This document shows, piece by piece, positions 29,889 through 39,621 of a DNA stretch of 64,000 nt (positions within the stretch are counted from its first letter, which is position 1; each line of letters begins with the position of its first letter). The notes beneath the pieces were generated by a model that ran no database searches, had not been told where the DNA came from, and saw nothing but the letters and a program-made list of their open reading frames with translations. The position numbers were made by a program, and so were the translations under genes. Source of the stretch: Proteus faecis (lineage in GTDB: Bacteria; Pseudomonadota; Gammaproteobacteria; Enterobacterales; Enterobacteriaceae); contig NZ_PENZ01000034.1 of the NCBI RefSeq assembly GCF_003144395.1, positions 186,001 to 250,000 of the forward strand. Direction: 5' to 3'.

Positions 29889-31298
29889 ATGAAGAAATAT
29901 AAAATAACGAATGAAAAAAAAGAATATAATGGTGTTACTTTATATAGAATTAGAAGAGTATATACGGATAGTCCAGGAGGATGGATAGAAAATGAAAGTA
30001 ATTTAAGTAGAGAAGATAACTGTTTTATTTTTGATAATGTTATGGTATTTGGTAATGCTAAAGTCACTGGTAATGCAATTATCAGGAATAATGTGAAGAT
30101 CCACGGTAATGCAATAATTAAGGGAAATAGTAAAGTAAAAGACAATGCAGAGATTTATGGTAATGTGTTAGTGGAAGATAATGTGACAATATCTGATAAC
30201 GCTGTGATATATGATAATGCTGTTATTAAAGATAATGCTAAAGTATCAGGATTGGCTATTGTTCGTGGTGATGCAATAATTGAAAAAAACAGTTGGGTGA
30301 CTGGTTATGCGACTATTGAGGGCAGTACGATTGTATCGGAAGATGAGTTTATTGATAGCCAACCTGGCTCTTGGGATGATATTGATAGCCTAAGAGCGTT
30401 TTATATTTATATTAATAAATATGATGAAATAGCGACTGCATATGTTAATGGTAGACATCAGGTGCCTATTACTATTTATATAGAAGCTTTAGATAAAAAT
30501 GGTCGTATCATAAAAATACCCAAAGAAGATATTTATAGAAATGTACATATTGTAAATGAAAAAAACCTTCCTATTATTAACAATAATAATATTTCTTTAT
30601 CTGATAAAGATAATGGGTTTGTATTTCCAAGCAGTAAAGAAGTAATAATGAACTCCCCAGATGCATCCACTTGTGTTATTTATCTTTCTGTTAATAAAGT
30701 GATAGACACCTTTAATGTATGCGCACAAACTCACATTAAAGGAAAAGAATATACTACAGCATTTAAAAATAATTACAGCGATTATTTAAACTTTATCACG
30801 CTGGATGTCGCACCCAAAAAAATATTTACAGAAGCAGATGTAGACATAAATCCGTTGGTAAATCCTAAAATAGAAAAAAATGTAGAAACATCAGGTGATG
30901 TCTTGACGAAATATTATCTAAGGTTTAACGGCAATAATAAAACGGTAACTAAGAGTGTAGAATGTGAAGAAAATAAATCTTTTCATTATTTTCAAAAAGG
31001 TAATTATCAGATAATTAGCACTTCGACTGATAATCATATTAAAGAAATTCCATTAGCGCCTTATTATTACACTAAGGAATTTCATTTTAAACCTGATACT
31101 TTAATTCCAGTCACATCAGAAAAAAATGAGAGTGGGTTATGTTTCTGGAGCTATAGTGTAGAATATGGGAAAGCATTTACATCCAGTAGGGAAGATAAAG
31201 AAATGAATTGTATTATATATGATCAATATGGTAATGATCTTAAAGTATCAATTAAAGCAGATGAAAATAATAAATTAAAGTTTTATTTTGGGGCATAA
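29889..31298 (+). CDS. Left-handed beta-helix (hexapeptide repeat) protein of unknown function
   Basis: A 469-residue protein with no signal peptide. Residues 1-52 include GGWIENESNLS and CFIFDNVMV, a signature I associate with YdcK-like and phage-borne hexapeptide proteins. About 16 hexapeptide repeats follow at 53-148 (VFGNAK, VTGNAI, IHGNAI, IKGNSK, VKDNAE, IYGNVL and so on), predicting a left-handed beta-helix of about five turns. Residues 160-469 are beta-rich, Ig-like in feel, and match nothing I know. Strikingly AT-rich with many AAT/ATA codons, unlike acnA beside it. RBS GAGG lies 7 bases before the ATG. Acquired gene likely; function unknown. Confidence 0.75.
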   Translation: MKKYKITNEKKEYNGVTLYRIRRVYTDSPGGWIENESNLSREDNCFIFDNVMVFGNAKVTGNAIIRNNVKIHGNAIIKGNSKVKDNAEIYGNVLVEDNVTISDNAVIYDNAVIKDNAKVSGLAIVRGDAIIEKNSWVTGYATIEGSTIVSEDEFIDSQPGSWDDIDSLRAFYIYINKYDEIATAYVNGRHQVPITIYIEALDKNGRIIKIPKEDIYRNVHIVNEKNLPIINNNNISLSDKDNGFVFPSSKEVIMNSPDASTCVIYLSVNKVIDTFNVCAQTHIKGKEYTTAFKNNYSDYLNFITLDVAPKKIFTEADVDINPLVNPKIEKNVETSGDVLTKYYLRFNGNNKTVTKSVECEENKSFHYFQKGNYQIISTSTDNHIKEIPLAPYYYTKEFHFKPDTLIPVTSEKNESGLCFWSYSVEYGKAFTSSREDKEMNCIIYDQYGNDLKVSIKADENNKLKFYFGA

Positions 31299-31311
31299 CT
31301 ATTAAATAAAG

Positions 31312-31333
31312 AGGTCACTGATTATAAGTGACC
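31312..31333. terminator. Hairpin between the beta-helix gene and nlpA
   Basis: AGGTCAC-TGATTATA-AGTGACCT between two convergent genes. The T-run is weak on both strands. Confidence 0.5.
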
Positions 31334-31353
31334 TGATAAATTATAAGTCGCGT

Positions 31354-32169
31354 TTACCACCCCTGAATAGCACCACCTTTAAAAATAGTCTCAGCGGCTG
31401 TTGCCACTTCGGGGGATTGATAAGCTTTAATAAAATCACGTACATTGTCAGCGTCTTTATTGTCTTCTCTTGCCACAATAATATTGGTGTAAGGAGAGTT
31501 TTTATCTTCAATAAAAATACTGTCTTTTGTCGGAGATAAGTTAATTTGTTGGATGTACGTGGTACTAATAATTGCAACGGTAACTTTAGGATCGTTTAAA
31601 ACACGTGGTAATTGAGCACCTTCTAATTCCATAATGTTTAATTTAAGCGGATTATCAATGATATCGATAGCGGTAGGTAATAAACCACTATTGGGCTTTA
31701 ATGTGATCAGTTTTTCTTTATCTAATAATAGTAAGGCACGACCTAAGTTAGTTGGATCATTAGGTACTGCAATGGTATCGCCGGATTTTAACTCCGAAGG
31801 ATGTTTAATTTTAGTTGAATAGCCCGCCATAGGAAAAACAAAGGTATTACCGACATCCACTAAATTATAACCGCGAGATTGATTATCTTGGGCAAGAAAA
31901 GGGCGATGTTGAAAAACATTGGCATCAAGCTCTTTATTTGCAGTGGGATCATTAGGCAATAAAGAACCACTAAAACTTACCAATTCAACCTCTAAGCCAT
32001 ATTTTTCTTTTGCGACTTTTTTGGCGATTTCAGCCACATCTTGTTCTGCTCCATTAATGACACCAACTTTGATTGAATAGTTGTTTTTATCGCTATTATC
32101 ACACCCTGTTAATAATGTTCCAGCTAATAATAGTGCGCCTAAAATCCTACCTGAAAAATGTAATAGCAT
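31354..32169 (-). CDS. nlpA: Lipoprotein NlpA (MetQ family)
   Basis: Inner-membrane-anchored substrate-binding lipoprotein of the methionine-uptake MetQ family; NlpA is the stand-alone paralogue, non-essential in E. coli and implicated in outer-membrane vesicle formation. 271 residues. Signal peptide ends in lipobox LTGC with Cys23. KVGVINGAEQDVAEIAKKVA, the SGSLLPNDPT and ANVFQHRPFL blocks and the C-terminal AAETIFKGGAIQGW are near-identical to E. coli NlpA rather than MetQ. No ABC permease or ATPase genes are adjacent. In E. coli nlpA is not at this locus. Confidence 0.9.
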   Translation of the reverse strand: MLLHFSGRILGALLLAGTLLTGCDNSDKNNYSIKVGVINGAEQDVAEIAKKVAKEKYGLEVELVSFSGSLLPNDPTANKELDANVFQHRPFLAQDNQSRGYNLVDVGNTFVFPMAGYSTKIKHPSELKSGDTIAVPNDPTNLGRALLLLDKEKLITLKPNSGLLPTAIDIIDNPLKLNIMELEGAQLPRVLNDPKVTVAIISTTYIQQINLSPTKDSIFIEDKNSPYTNIIVAREDNKDADNVRDFIKAYQSPEVATAAETIFKGGAIQGW

Positions 32170-32351
32170 ATAATGTATTCCTATAAAAATTTATTTATTA
32201 ATAAATAACTTAGGAACTGATGGGGAGTCAATGAAATTGCATATGACAAATTTTCACATGATATAATTTAATGATAAAAAAGACCTAAAAATAAGATATA
32301 AGAAAATAGATAGTGAATATATTTACAAGGTTTAGAATAAAAGGCACATAT

Positions 32352-32380
32352 AAAAATCCGAGCAACTCAGGCTCGGATTT
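32352..32380 (-). terminator. ribA terminator
   Basis: Minus strand AAATCCGAG-CCTGAGTTG-CTCGGATTTTTA, 30 bp past the ribA stop. Confidence 0.85.
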
Positions 32381-32410
32381 GAAAATAATGAATGTCGTGC
32401 AGTTACTGTA

Positions 32411-33010
32411 TTACTGTGCTTTTTTAAATAAAAGATGACCCATCTTATCGGCTTTAGTATCAAGATAATGTGCATTACTTGGATTACGTCCGACAATCAA
32501 AGGTACTCTTTCAATAACATTAATTCCCGCCGCTTTCATGATTTCAATTTTCTTCGGATTATTGGTTAATAATCGAACTTCATGAATACCTAATAGGTTA
32601 TACATATCAGCACAAAGGGTAAAATCGCGTTCATCAGCTTTAAACCCTAACTCGATGTTTGCTTCAACGGTATCTAAGCCTTTATCTTGTAACGCATAAG
32701 CGCGTATTTTATTTAGTAACCCAATATTTCGGCCTTCTTGACGATGATAAAGTAATACGCCACGACCTGTTTTGCTTATTTGTGAAAGTGCGGCTTCAAG
32801 TTGGAAACCACAATCACAACGTAAGCTAAATAAAGCATCACCCGTTAAACATTCTGAATGAATACGAGATAATACAGGCTCTGAGCCTGAAATATCGCCA
32901 TAAACAAGGGCGACATGATCTTTACCTGTTGCGATTTCTTCAAAACCAACCATTAAAAACTCACCAAAAGGAGTAGGTAGTTTTGCTTCTGCGATACGTC
33001 TTAATTTCAT
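32411..33010 (-). CDS. ribA: GTP cyclohydrolase II
   Basis: First committed step of riboflavin synthesis: opens GTP to a diaminopyrimidine with release of formate and pyrophosphate. 199 residues. Zinc ligands Cys54, Cys65 and Cys67 ([20 protein letters not shown]), the catalytic motif [20 protein letters not shown], and [12 protein letters not shown] near the C-terminus. Stand-alone, not fused to RibB, as in E. coli. No FMN riboswitch is evident. Confidence 0.97.
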   Translation of the reverse strand: MKLRRIAEAKLPTPFGEFLMVGFEEIATGKDHVALVYGDISGSEPVLSRIHSECLTGDALFSLRCDCGFQLEAALSQISKTGRGVLLYHRQEGRNIGLLNKIRAYALQDKGLDTVEANIELGFKADERDFTLCADMYNLLGIHEVRLLTNNPKKIEIMKAAGINVIERVPLIVGRNPSNAHYLDTKADKMGHLLFKKAQ

Positions 33011-33276
33011 TATTTTTGACTCATAATTTCAGGTGAAACTCTCGTTCAAGATTATACACTTTATAACGAGAACAAAGAGAAATAAAACACTGAAATGCTT
33101 CCATGTCTGATAGGCAAGGAAATGGGATAACACACACTTATAAATTCACACCCGTACAAATTATCAGATTTTGTGCCTTCTTGCATAATGATTTATTGCT
33201 AAACTTGCATCGTTTATACTGATAACCTTTAGCTGTAAGCAGAAGATAACATTTGTATTTAAGAAGGGACAATGTA

Positions 33277-33996
33277 TTGAGCAAGCAAATAACAAAGTTG
33301 ATTCTATTAGGTAGTATGTTGCTCTTAATCATACCAAGTGTAGTGTTGATATTGGGTTGGAAATGGCAACCTACCGATCACCCTTTAGGTGGCATAAGTA
33401 CATTATGGATAGCAGATAGTGCTGCGAAACCTTGGGGAGCTGTGACGGTTATTGTTTTTTTGGCGTTACTCTTTATCGCCTTGAAATTAAAACGTAATCA
33501 TTTTATTCAATTGGCAGTGATAATAATTGTTACATTATCTATTGGCCAATTAATTAAGGTTGCGGTTAAAAATACAGTAAAAGAACCTCGTCCTTATGTT
33601 GTTTGGGTGAGTGAAAATTTGCACATTAGCGCTGAGGATTTTTATCAAGTATCAAGACCTGAGCGAGCACAATTACTCCAAAATGGATTAGTTAACTCAT
33701 CGGTGATCCCTGAATGGCAACTTCAATATTGGAAAGCTGAAACGGGTTATGCTTTCCCATCTGGTCATAGTTTATTTTCAGCCACCCTCGCATTATTTGT
33801 TTTTGTCCTTTTTATGTTGTGCCGTCATTATTTTTTAGCGTCACTCGGGTTATTATGGGGGATAGATGTCACGGTAGGGCGTATTGTATTAGGAATGCAC
33901 TGGGCATCTGATGTGATTGTCGGTATTCTTATCAGCACAGTGCTGGTTTGGTGTGCATTTAAGGTGATTGAGCGACGTTTATTGCTCAAATCCTGA
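33277..33996 (+). CDS. pgpB: Phosphatidylglycerophosphatase B / undecaprenyl pyrophosphate phosphatase
   Basis: Membrane PAP2 phosphatase that removes phosphate from phosphatidylglycerol phosphate and recycles undecaprenyl pyrophosphate. About 239 residues with about six membrane spans. The three PAP2 motifs are present: KEPRPYVVW, FPSGHSLFSA and GRIVLGMHWASD. I start at TTG 33277 (LSKQITKLI), preceded by AAGAAGGGAC; no in-frame ATG exists nearby and the TTG at 33253 lacks a ribosome site. Order ribA/pgpB/lapA as in E. coli. Confidence 0.9.
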   Translation: MSKQITKLILLGSMLLLIIPSVVLILGWKWQPTDHPLGGISTLWIADSAAKPWGAVTVIVFLALLFIALKLKRNHFIQLAVIIIVTLSIGQLIKVAVKNTVKEPRPYVVWVSENLHISAEDFYQVSRPERAQLLQNGLVNSSVIPEWQLQYWKAETGYAFPSGHSLFSATLALFVFVLFMLCRHYFLASLGLLWGIDVTVGRIVLGMHWASDVIVGILISTVLVWCAFKVIERRLLLKS

Positions 33997-34155
33997 CGAT
34001 AGCCCTTATTTTTGAGATACAGAATGTCTTTTTCGGTATTTATGTGAAAAAATATACGAAAATCAGATGATTCTAAGAAATGACTTTCTTTATGCGCAGT
34101 GAAAATGCTACCTTTATCTGTCTACTAAAGAAAAGAGAATAAAAAAGGAAATAAT

Positions 34156-34473
34156 GTGAAAAAAGTCCTACTTTTTATTTTGGTTATTCTTGTTCTTGCC
34201 ATCGTGGTGATTGCCATGACTTTAGGCTCAAATAACGATCAGGTAGTCACATTTAATTACCTTATTGCTCAAGGTGAATATCGTATTTCTACCTTGTTAG
34301 CTACCCTATTTGGTGTGGGCTTTGTACTTGGTTGGATTGTAAGTGGTGTTTTTTATCTACGTGTGCGCTTATCACTAGGCCGAGCAAAGCGTAAAATTAA
34401 ACGTCTTGAAAGCGCCCAAACAAAACAAGAAAGCCAAGAAAGTCGCCCAACGGTTGCTTCTGCTACGAAATAA
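34156..34473 (+). CDS. lapA: Lipopolysaccharide assembly protein A (YciS)
   Basis: Small inner-membrane partner of LapB in control of LPS synthesis. 105 residues: two hydrophobic spans (about 3-22 and 43-65), then a basic/Gln-rich cytoplasmic tail likely coiled (RVRLSLGRAKRKIKRLE). Starts at GTG with AAGGAA upstream; lapB follows 12 bp after its stop. Confidence 0.93.
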   Translation: MKKVLLFILVILVLAIVVIAMTLGSNNDQVVTFNYLIAQGEYRISTLLATLFGVGFVLGWIVSGVFYLRVRLSLGRAKRKIKRLESAQTKQESQESRPTVASATK

Positions 34474-34485
34474 GGACGATAGCTG

Positions 34486-35655
34486 ATGCTAGAATTGCTG
34501 TTTCTGTTATTACCTGTCGCGGCGGCTTACGGCTGGTATATGGGGCGTCGTGGCGCTCAACAGGACAAACAGCAGAATGCCGATCGCCTGTCACGTGAGT
34601 ATGTGGCAGGTGTTAACTTTTTACTCTCTGATCAACAAGATAAAGCAGTTGATCTTTTCCTTGAAATGCTTAAAGAAGATAGTTCTGCTTTTGAAGCACA
34701 TCTTACTTTAGGTAATCTTTTCCGCTCTCGTGGCGAAGTCGAACGCGCTATTCGTATTCACCAATCGTTAATGGAAAGTGCTGCGCTTTCCTTTGATCAA
34801 CGTCTACTTGCTGTTCAACAGTTAGGTCGTGACTATGTGGCGGCGGGTGTTTACGATCGTGCTGAAAATATGTTTCAGCAACTTATAGATGAACAAGAAT
34901 TTCGCCAAAGTGCTCTACAATCCTTGTTGGCTATTTATCAGTTAACCAGTGATTGGGGAAAAGCTATAGAAACGGCTGAAAAACTGGTTAAATTAGGTCA
35001 GCATGAATTAAAAGAGCAAATTTCACATTTTTATTGTGAATTGGCACTTCAAGAAATGAGCAGTGATAATCTTGATAGTGCGCTTAATTTGTTGCAAAAA
35101 GCAGGGCAAATGGATCCTCTTTGTGCCCGGGTTTCAATTATGTATGGTCGTATCTATATTGCTCGTGATGATAAACAAAAAGCTATTGATGTTTTAATGA
35201 AAGTTATTGAGCAAGATAAAGAGATGGTCAGTGAAACCTTACCTATGCTTTTTGAATGTTTCCAAGCCCAAGGTGATACTTCTCGTTGGGAAACTTATTT
35301 ACGTCAATGTGTAGATAGTAATTGTGGCGCAATTGCGGAGCTTTACCTTGCTGACATTATTGAAGCTAAAGAAGGTATTGAAGCGGCCCAGTTATACATT
35401 AATCGCCAATTAGAACGTCATCCAACCATGCGCCTATTCTATCGTTTAATGCGTTACCATTTAGCTGAAGCGGAAGAAGGACGAGCCAAAGAGAGTCTTA
35501 TCTTATTGCGCTATATGGTGGGGGAACAAATTCGCACGAAACCAGATTATCGTTGCCATAAATGTGGTTTTACCTCTCATGCATTATATTGGCATTGTCC
35601 ATCCTGTCGTTCATGGGATACCGTTAAACCTATTCGCGGTTTAGATGGTCAGTGA
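34486..35655 (+). CDS. lapB: Lipopolysaccharide assembly protein B (YciM)
   Basis: Membrane-anchored TPR protein that guides FtsH degradation of LpxC and so limits LPS synthesis. 389 residues: one N-terminal membrane helix (MLELLFLLLPVAAAYGWYMG), TPR repeats from about 35 to 330 (AFEAHLTLGNLFRSRGEVER, and others), and a C-terminal rubredoxin-like zinc site CHKCGF / CPSC at about 357-375. Length equals the E. coli protein. Middle of a lapA-lapB-pyrF-yciH run. Confidence 0.97.
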   Translation: MLELLFLLLPVAAAYGWYMGRRGAQQDKQQNADRLSREYVAGVNFLLSDQQDKAVDLFLEMLKEDSSAFEAHLTLGNLFRSRGEVERAIRIHQSLMESAALSFDQRLLAVQQLGRDYVAAGVYDRAENMFQQLIDEQEFRQSALQSLLAIYQLTSDWGKAIETAEKLVKLGQHELKEQISHFYCELALQEMSSDNLDSALNLLQKAGQMDPLCARVSIMYGRIYIARDDKQKAIDVLMKVIEQDKEMVSETLPMLFECFQAQGDTSRWETYLRQCVDSNCGAIAELYLADIIEAKEGIEAAQLYINRQLERHPTMRLFYRLMRYHLAEAEEGRAKESLILLRYMVGEQIRTKPDYRCHKCGFTSHALYWHCPSCRSWDTVKPIRGLDGQ

Positions 35656-35700
35656 CGATGTCACTTTTTTAATAGTCTCTCTATAAATAAAGGCCCTAAA

Positions 35701-36435
35701 ATGTCATTTCATTGTGATAAAAAATCGCCCGAGCTTACCTGCGCGCCCGTAATTGTGGCACTAGACTATGAAGACCAAAAAAGTGCATTAGATTTTGCAC
35801 AGCGTATTGATCCCTCATCTTGTCGTTTAAAAATTGGTAAAGAGATGTTTACTCGTTTTGGACCTCAATTTGTGACTCAATTACAAAAAGAAGGGTTTGA
35901 TATTTTCTTAGATTTAAAATTTCATGATATTCCAAATACCGTTGCAAGAGCTGTCGCCGCCGCTGCTGATTTAGGTGTATGGATGGTCAATGTTCATGCA
36001 AGTGGTGGCAGTCGTATGATGCGTGCCGCCAAAGAGAGTCTTGTGACATTTGGTAAAGATGCACCACTTTTAACCGCAGTGACAGTACTTACCAGTATGG
36101 ATCAATCTGATTTAATTGAATTGGGAATAACATTAACGCCTGCTGAGCAAGCAGAGCGTTTAGCGTTACTGACCAAATCTTGTGGTCTTGATGGTGTTGT
36201 CTGCTCTGCACATGAAGCAACACGTTTTAAACAAGTTTGTGGTGATGATTTCTTATTAGTGACTCCGGGTATTCGCCCAGCAGGAAGTGATGTTGGTGAT
36301 CAGCGTCGTGTAATGACGCCAGAGCAAGCGATTAAAGCGGGCGTTGACTATATGGTGATTGGTAGACCGATCACACGTAGTGATAATCCTCTTGAAACAT
36401 TGCGACAAATTAATCGTTCTATACAAGGTATGTAA
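35701..36435 (+). CDS. pyrF: Orotidine 5'-phosphate decarboxylase
   Basis: Final step of UMP synthesis. 244 residues. Catalytic Lys in [13 protein letters not shown] (about 77-89), substrate Lys in RLKIGKEMF, and TPGIRPAG plus [11 protein letters not shown] phosphate-binding segments. Its stop directly abuts the yciH ATG (TAAATG), so the two are translationally linked. Confidence 0.97.
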   Translation: MSFHCDKKSPELTCAPVIVALDYEDQKSALDFAQRIDPSSCRLKIGKEMFTRFGPQFVTQLQKEGFDIFLDLKFHDIPNTVARAVAAAADLGVWMVNVHASGGSRMMRAAKESLVTFGKDAPLLTAVTVLTSMDQSDLIELGITLTPAEQAERLALLTKSCGLDGVVCSAHEATRFKQVCGDDFLLVTPGIRPAGSDVGDQRRVMTPEQAIKAGVDYMVIGRPITRSDNPLETLRQINRSIQGM

Positions 36436-36759
36436 ATGGATAATAACTCTCGTTTGGTTTATTCCACAGATACAGGTCGCATAAAAGAAGAAGCGCAAAA
36501 GCCAGTACGACCTGCTGGTGATGGTATTGTGCGTATTCAGCGCCAAACTAGTGGACGTAAAGGCAAAGGGGTTTGTGTCGTTTCAGGTATTGATCTGGAT
36601 GATGCAGAGTTAGCCAAACTAGCGGCTGAACTGAAGAAAAAATGTGGCTGTGGTGGTAGTGTCAAAGACGGTTTAATTGAGATCCAAGGTGATAAGCGTG
36701 ATTTAATTAAATCGCTATTAGAAGCCAAAGGAATGAAAGTTAAACTTGCTGGTGGTTAA
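36436..36759 (+). CDS. yciH: SUI1/eIF1-like translation factor YciH
   Basis: Bacterial homologue of eukaryotic eIF1, reported to influence start-codon fidelity. 107 residues with the SUI1 core GKGVCVVSGIDLDDAELAKL, KKKCGCGGSVKDGLIEIQGD and LIKSLLEAKGMKVKLAGG. Last gene of the lapA-lapB-pyrF-yciH run, closed by a strong terminator. E. coli osmB, which follows there, is missing. Confidence 0.95.
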   Translation: MDNNSRLVYSTDTGRIKEEAQKPVRPAGDGIVRIQRQTSGRKGKGVCVVSGIDLDDAELAKLAAELKKKCGCGGSVKDGLIEIQGDKRDLIKSLLEAKGMKVKLAGG

Positions 36760-36793
36760 TTTATAGTAAAACAGTGCGTCCATCAATAAGATT

Positions 36794-36820
36794 ATAGGTG
36801 ACATTGTCACCTATTTTTTT
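36794..36820 (+). terminator. yciH operon terminator
   Basis: Near-perfect palindrome ATAGGTGAC-ATT-GTCACCTAT followed by T7, 35 bp past yciH; also positioned to serve convergent kptA. Confidence 0.9.
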
Positions 36821-36830
36821 GCATTTCATT

Positions 36831-37379
36831 TTATTCTTTTTCATCAATTTTTAGATATTTTACTGGCACTGAAAGTGTTAGCCAAACACCATTATCTGCT
36901 TGATAAAATTCAAAACCTTCACTGAACATTTGTTCACTATCAATGGTTAAAACAACAACTTTTCCATGACGATTACCGACATTCACGGCTGTTTTATAAT
37001 CTTGTGAAAGGTGAACATATTGACGACCGTTAGGGATCAAGCCTTGATTAAAAATACTTTCGATAAAGCGCGTTGCTGTGCCGTGAAAAAGTTTTTTAGG
37101 GGGAGTAATAGCTTGATAATTAATGGTGGTTTTAAGCGAGTGACCTTGAACTGCACGAATAAAAAATCCATCTTCTGAAATAGCAAAACGCTTTTTATCA
37201 TTGGTATCTACAACGTCTTTAATTAATTCAAGAGTTAGCGGGGTGCCATTTTTCTGTGCTAATGAGATTAATTTTGATATTTCACCCCATCCTTGATCAT
37301 CCAAGGTTAAACCGATACTTTCAGGGGCATGACGTAAGATATAACTTAAAAAACGACTAATTTGTACATTGTCTTTCAT
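36831..37379 (-). CDS. kptA: RNA 2'-phosphotransferase (KptA/Tpt1 family)
   Basis: Transfers an internal RNA 2'-phosphate to NAD+, giving ADP-ribose 1'',2''-cyclic phosphate. In eukaryotes this ends tRNA splicing; the bacterial role is unclear. 182 residues. The Tpt1 catalytic set is visible: Arg16-His17 (SYILRHAPE), Arg64 (KKRFAISEDG) and Arg119 (NGRQYVHLS). FHGTATRFIESIFNQGL is the NAD-binding loop region. No ligase or RtcB partner is nearby. Sits between yciH and rnb, where E. coli has osmB, yciT and other genes. Confidence 0.93.
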   Translation of the reverse strand: MKDNVQISRFLSYILRHAPESIGLTLDDQGWGEISKLISLAQKNGTPLTLELIKDVVDTNDKKRFAISEDGFFIRAVQGHSLKTTINYQAITPPKKLFHGTATRFIESIFNQGLIPNGRQYVHLSQDYKTAVNVGNRHGKVVVLTIDSEQMFSEGFEFYQADNGVWLTLSVPVKYLKIDEKE

Positions 37380-37501
37380 TGATGTAATCCATTTATTATT
37401 TATTAAATTTATGACACAAGAGAAAATAGCGATGTATCATAAAAACATTCCTTTTTTTAAGGTTCTTCTTTTATCACTAGTTTGACCAGAAATTAAAGAT
37501 A

Positions 37502-37536
37502 TAAAAAAGCTGATAGTTCTAAGAGAACTATCAGCT
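37502..37536 (-). terminator. rnb terminator
   Basis: Minus strand AGCTGATAGTTCT-CTT-AGAACTATCAGCT followed by TTTTT, 25 bp past the rnb stop. Perfect 13-bp stem. Confidence 0.92.
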
Positions 37537-37561
37537 ATATTGTATACCGATTAAAGTCCTA

Positions 37562-39508
37562 TTAGATAGGACGAGCGACGATATTACGAGTTTCTAGTTT
37601 TACATCTTCAATGCGAACAGGAATGATATCATTGAGTTTATAAGCAGTTTCACCTTTTATAATGACGGTGCCTGTTTCTTGGCTACATTGGATTTCATCA
37701 CGTACCGCATGGAAGAATGGTGCAGGAATAAAGGCAACTGCGCCATTTTCAACTAGACGGACACGAACACCACCACGCGTAATATCAATAATTTCTGCAT
37801 TAAATGATGTTTCAGTGCCAGCAAACGGTTTTAAGAAACGTGCATATAACCAATCACCCACATCACGTTCAGCCATACGATTAGCACGACGACGTTCTGC
37901 AATACGAATACCATCTTCATCCTGTGGCTTTTCAGCGGGTTCTTTGCTGATAATCGCTTTGAGTAAACGGTGATTTAAAATATCACTGTATTTACGAATT
38001 GGTGAAGTCCATGTTGCATAAGCTTCTAATCCTAAACCAAAATGAGGGCCTGGCTCAGCTTTGATTTCTGCAAAGTTTTGGAAGCGGCGAATACGGCTAT
38101 CAAGGAATTGATTGGGTTGATTATCAAGTTCACGACGTAATTGGCAGAAACCTTCAAGCGTTAATAAACGTTCAGATGTCGTTTCAATACCGTTATCTTT
38201 TAAGGTTTGTACAACTTGATCGATATAGAGAGGATCAAAGCCTGTATGAACATTGTAAACACCAAAACCTAAGTTTTTCGCCAAAACTTTTGCGGCACAG
38301 ATATTGGCTGTGATCATTGCTTCTTCAACAATGCGGTTTGCGATACGGCGTTTTTCTGCAACGATATCTAAAACATTACCGCCTTCATCAAGAATAAAAC
38401 GATAATCAGGACGTTCTTTAAAGACTAATGCATGTTTTTCACGCCATTCATGACGTTTTTCACACATCTCTTTTAATAACATCACTTGCTCATGAACCAT
38501 TTCATTTTCAGGTTGCCATGGTGAGTTTTCACCTTCTAACCAATCTGAAATGTTGTCATAAACCAGTTTAGCTTTTGATTCTACCCAAGCAGAGTAGAAG
38601 TGAATGTCTTCAAGTAGAGCACCTTCTTCGGTGATATTGACTTGGCAAACTAATGCAGGGCGTTTTTCATTAGGACGTAATGAGCAGATGTTATCTGACA
38701 GTTCACGAGGCAACATCGGGATATTAAAGCCGGGTAGATAATTAGTGAGCGCGCGTTGCGCTGCAATTTTATCTAGTTCACTATTTGGCAGTATATAAGC
38801 GGTTGGATCAGCGATTGCGATAAATAGTGTTAATTGACCGTTCTCTTCTTTACGAATAAAGAGCGCGTCATCCATATCTTCTGTTGATGCACTATCAATA
38901 GTGACAAAGGAGAGTGAGGTCAGATCTTCGCGAGGTAAAGCGTCATGTAATGTTAGCGCTTCGTTACCCATTTCAGGCGCATCACGTTCAAGTTGATGAC
39001 GCATTAAGGTCACCCACCAAGGCGCAAAATGATCATCTTTATCCGTGATATAGTCGGTTATCTCTGCCTGAAAACCTTTATCACCCTTATTAAGTGGGTG
39101 ACGACGCATTACGGCAACAGCCCAATCTTGATCAACAAATTTATGTGTTAAGCCTTGAGCTGGGCGGCAAGGAATAGCGTCTTTTAAAAGCGGGTGGTCT
39201 GGAATGATCCACAGGCGGTTATCACCTTCTTTTTTCTGAATACGACCGACAAAACGCGTTAAGAAAGGTTCGACTAATTCCTCGGGTTCAACCGACTCTT
39301 TATCGCCATTTGTATGAACGGCAGCAATAACTCGGTCGCCGTGCATCACTTTTTTCATTTGCGGAGGGGGAATAAAATAGCTTTTCTGACCATCAACTTC
39401 AAGGAAGCCAAAGCCTTTATCTGTTCCCTTTACAAGGCCTTCCACGCGCGGTGTCTGGGCATGGAGTTGCTGTTTTAGCTGTGCAAGCAGCGGATTGTCT
39501 TGAAACAT
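37562..39508 (-). CDS. rnb: Exoribonuclease II (RNase II)
   Basis: Processive 3'-5' hydrolase of single-stranded RNA, a main mRNA-decay enzyme. 648 residues (E. coli 644). Two N-terminal cold-shock domains, the RNB domain with the acidic metal cluster [13 protein letters not shown] (about 205-217) and RLANRI-type [13 protein letters not shown], then a C-terminal S1 domain ([20 protein letters not shown]). Monocistronic. Confidence 0.97.
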   Translation of the reverse strand: MFQDNPLLAQLKQQLHAQTPRVEGLVKGTDKGFGFLEVDGQKSYFIPPPQMKKVMHGDRVIAAVHTNGDKESVEPEELVEPFLTRFVGRIQKKEGDNRLWIIPDHPLLKDAIPCRPAQGLTHKFVDQDWAVAVMRRHPLNKGDKGFQAEITDYITDKDDHFAPWWVTLMRHQLERDAPEMGNEALTLHDALPREDLTSLSFVTIDSASTEDMDDALFIRKEENGQLTLFIAIADPTAYILPNSELDKIAAQRALTNYLPGFNIPMLPRELSDNICSLRPNEKRPALVCQVNITEEGALLEDIHFYSAWVESKAKLVYDNISDWLEGENSPWQPENEMVHEQVMLLKEMCEKRHEWREKHALVFKERPDYRFILDEGGNVLDIVAEKRRIANRIVEEAMITANICAAKVLAKNLGFGVYNVHTGFDPLYIDQVVQTLKDNGIETTSERLLTLEGFCQLRRELDNQPNQFLDSRIRRFQNFAEIKAEPGPHFGLGLEAYATWTSPIRKYSDILNHRLLKAIISKEPAEKPQDEDGIRIAERRRANRMAERDVGDWLYARFLKPFAGTETSFNAEIIDITRGGVRVRLVENGAVAFIPAPFFHAVRDEIQCSQETGTVIIKGETAYKLNDIIPVRIEDVKLETRNIVARPI

Positions 39509-39621
39509 ATTTTTCCGGAAAGTCGGCAGTTTTAATAATAAAAGTGGGCAATAGTTTTATTCGATTGTGTGTAGTGACGCAAGTAATATTGCATCAGAAA
39601 AACAGACAAATCGGCAAAAAA

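Noticed and set aside
32160..32190. dif-like sequence near nlpA (GCATATAATGTATT)
   Set aside because: Too few matches to the 28-bp dif consensus; the XerC and XerD arms are not both recognisable.
33138..33332. 64-codon minus-strand frame overlapping the pgpB start
   Set aside because: Antisense to pgpB and its leader, no ribosome site and no recognisable features.
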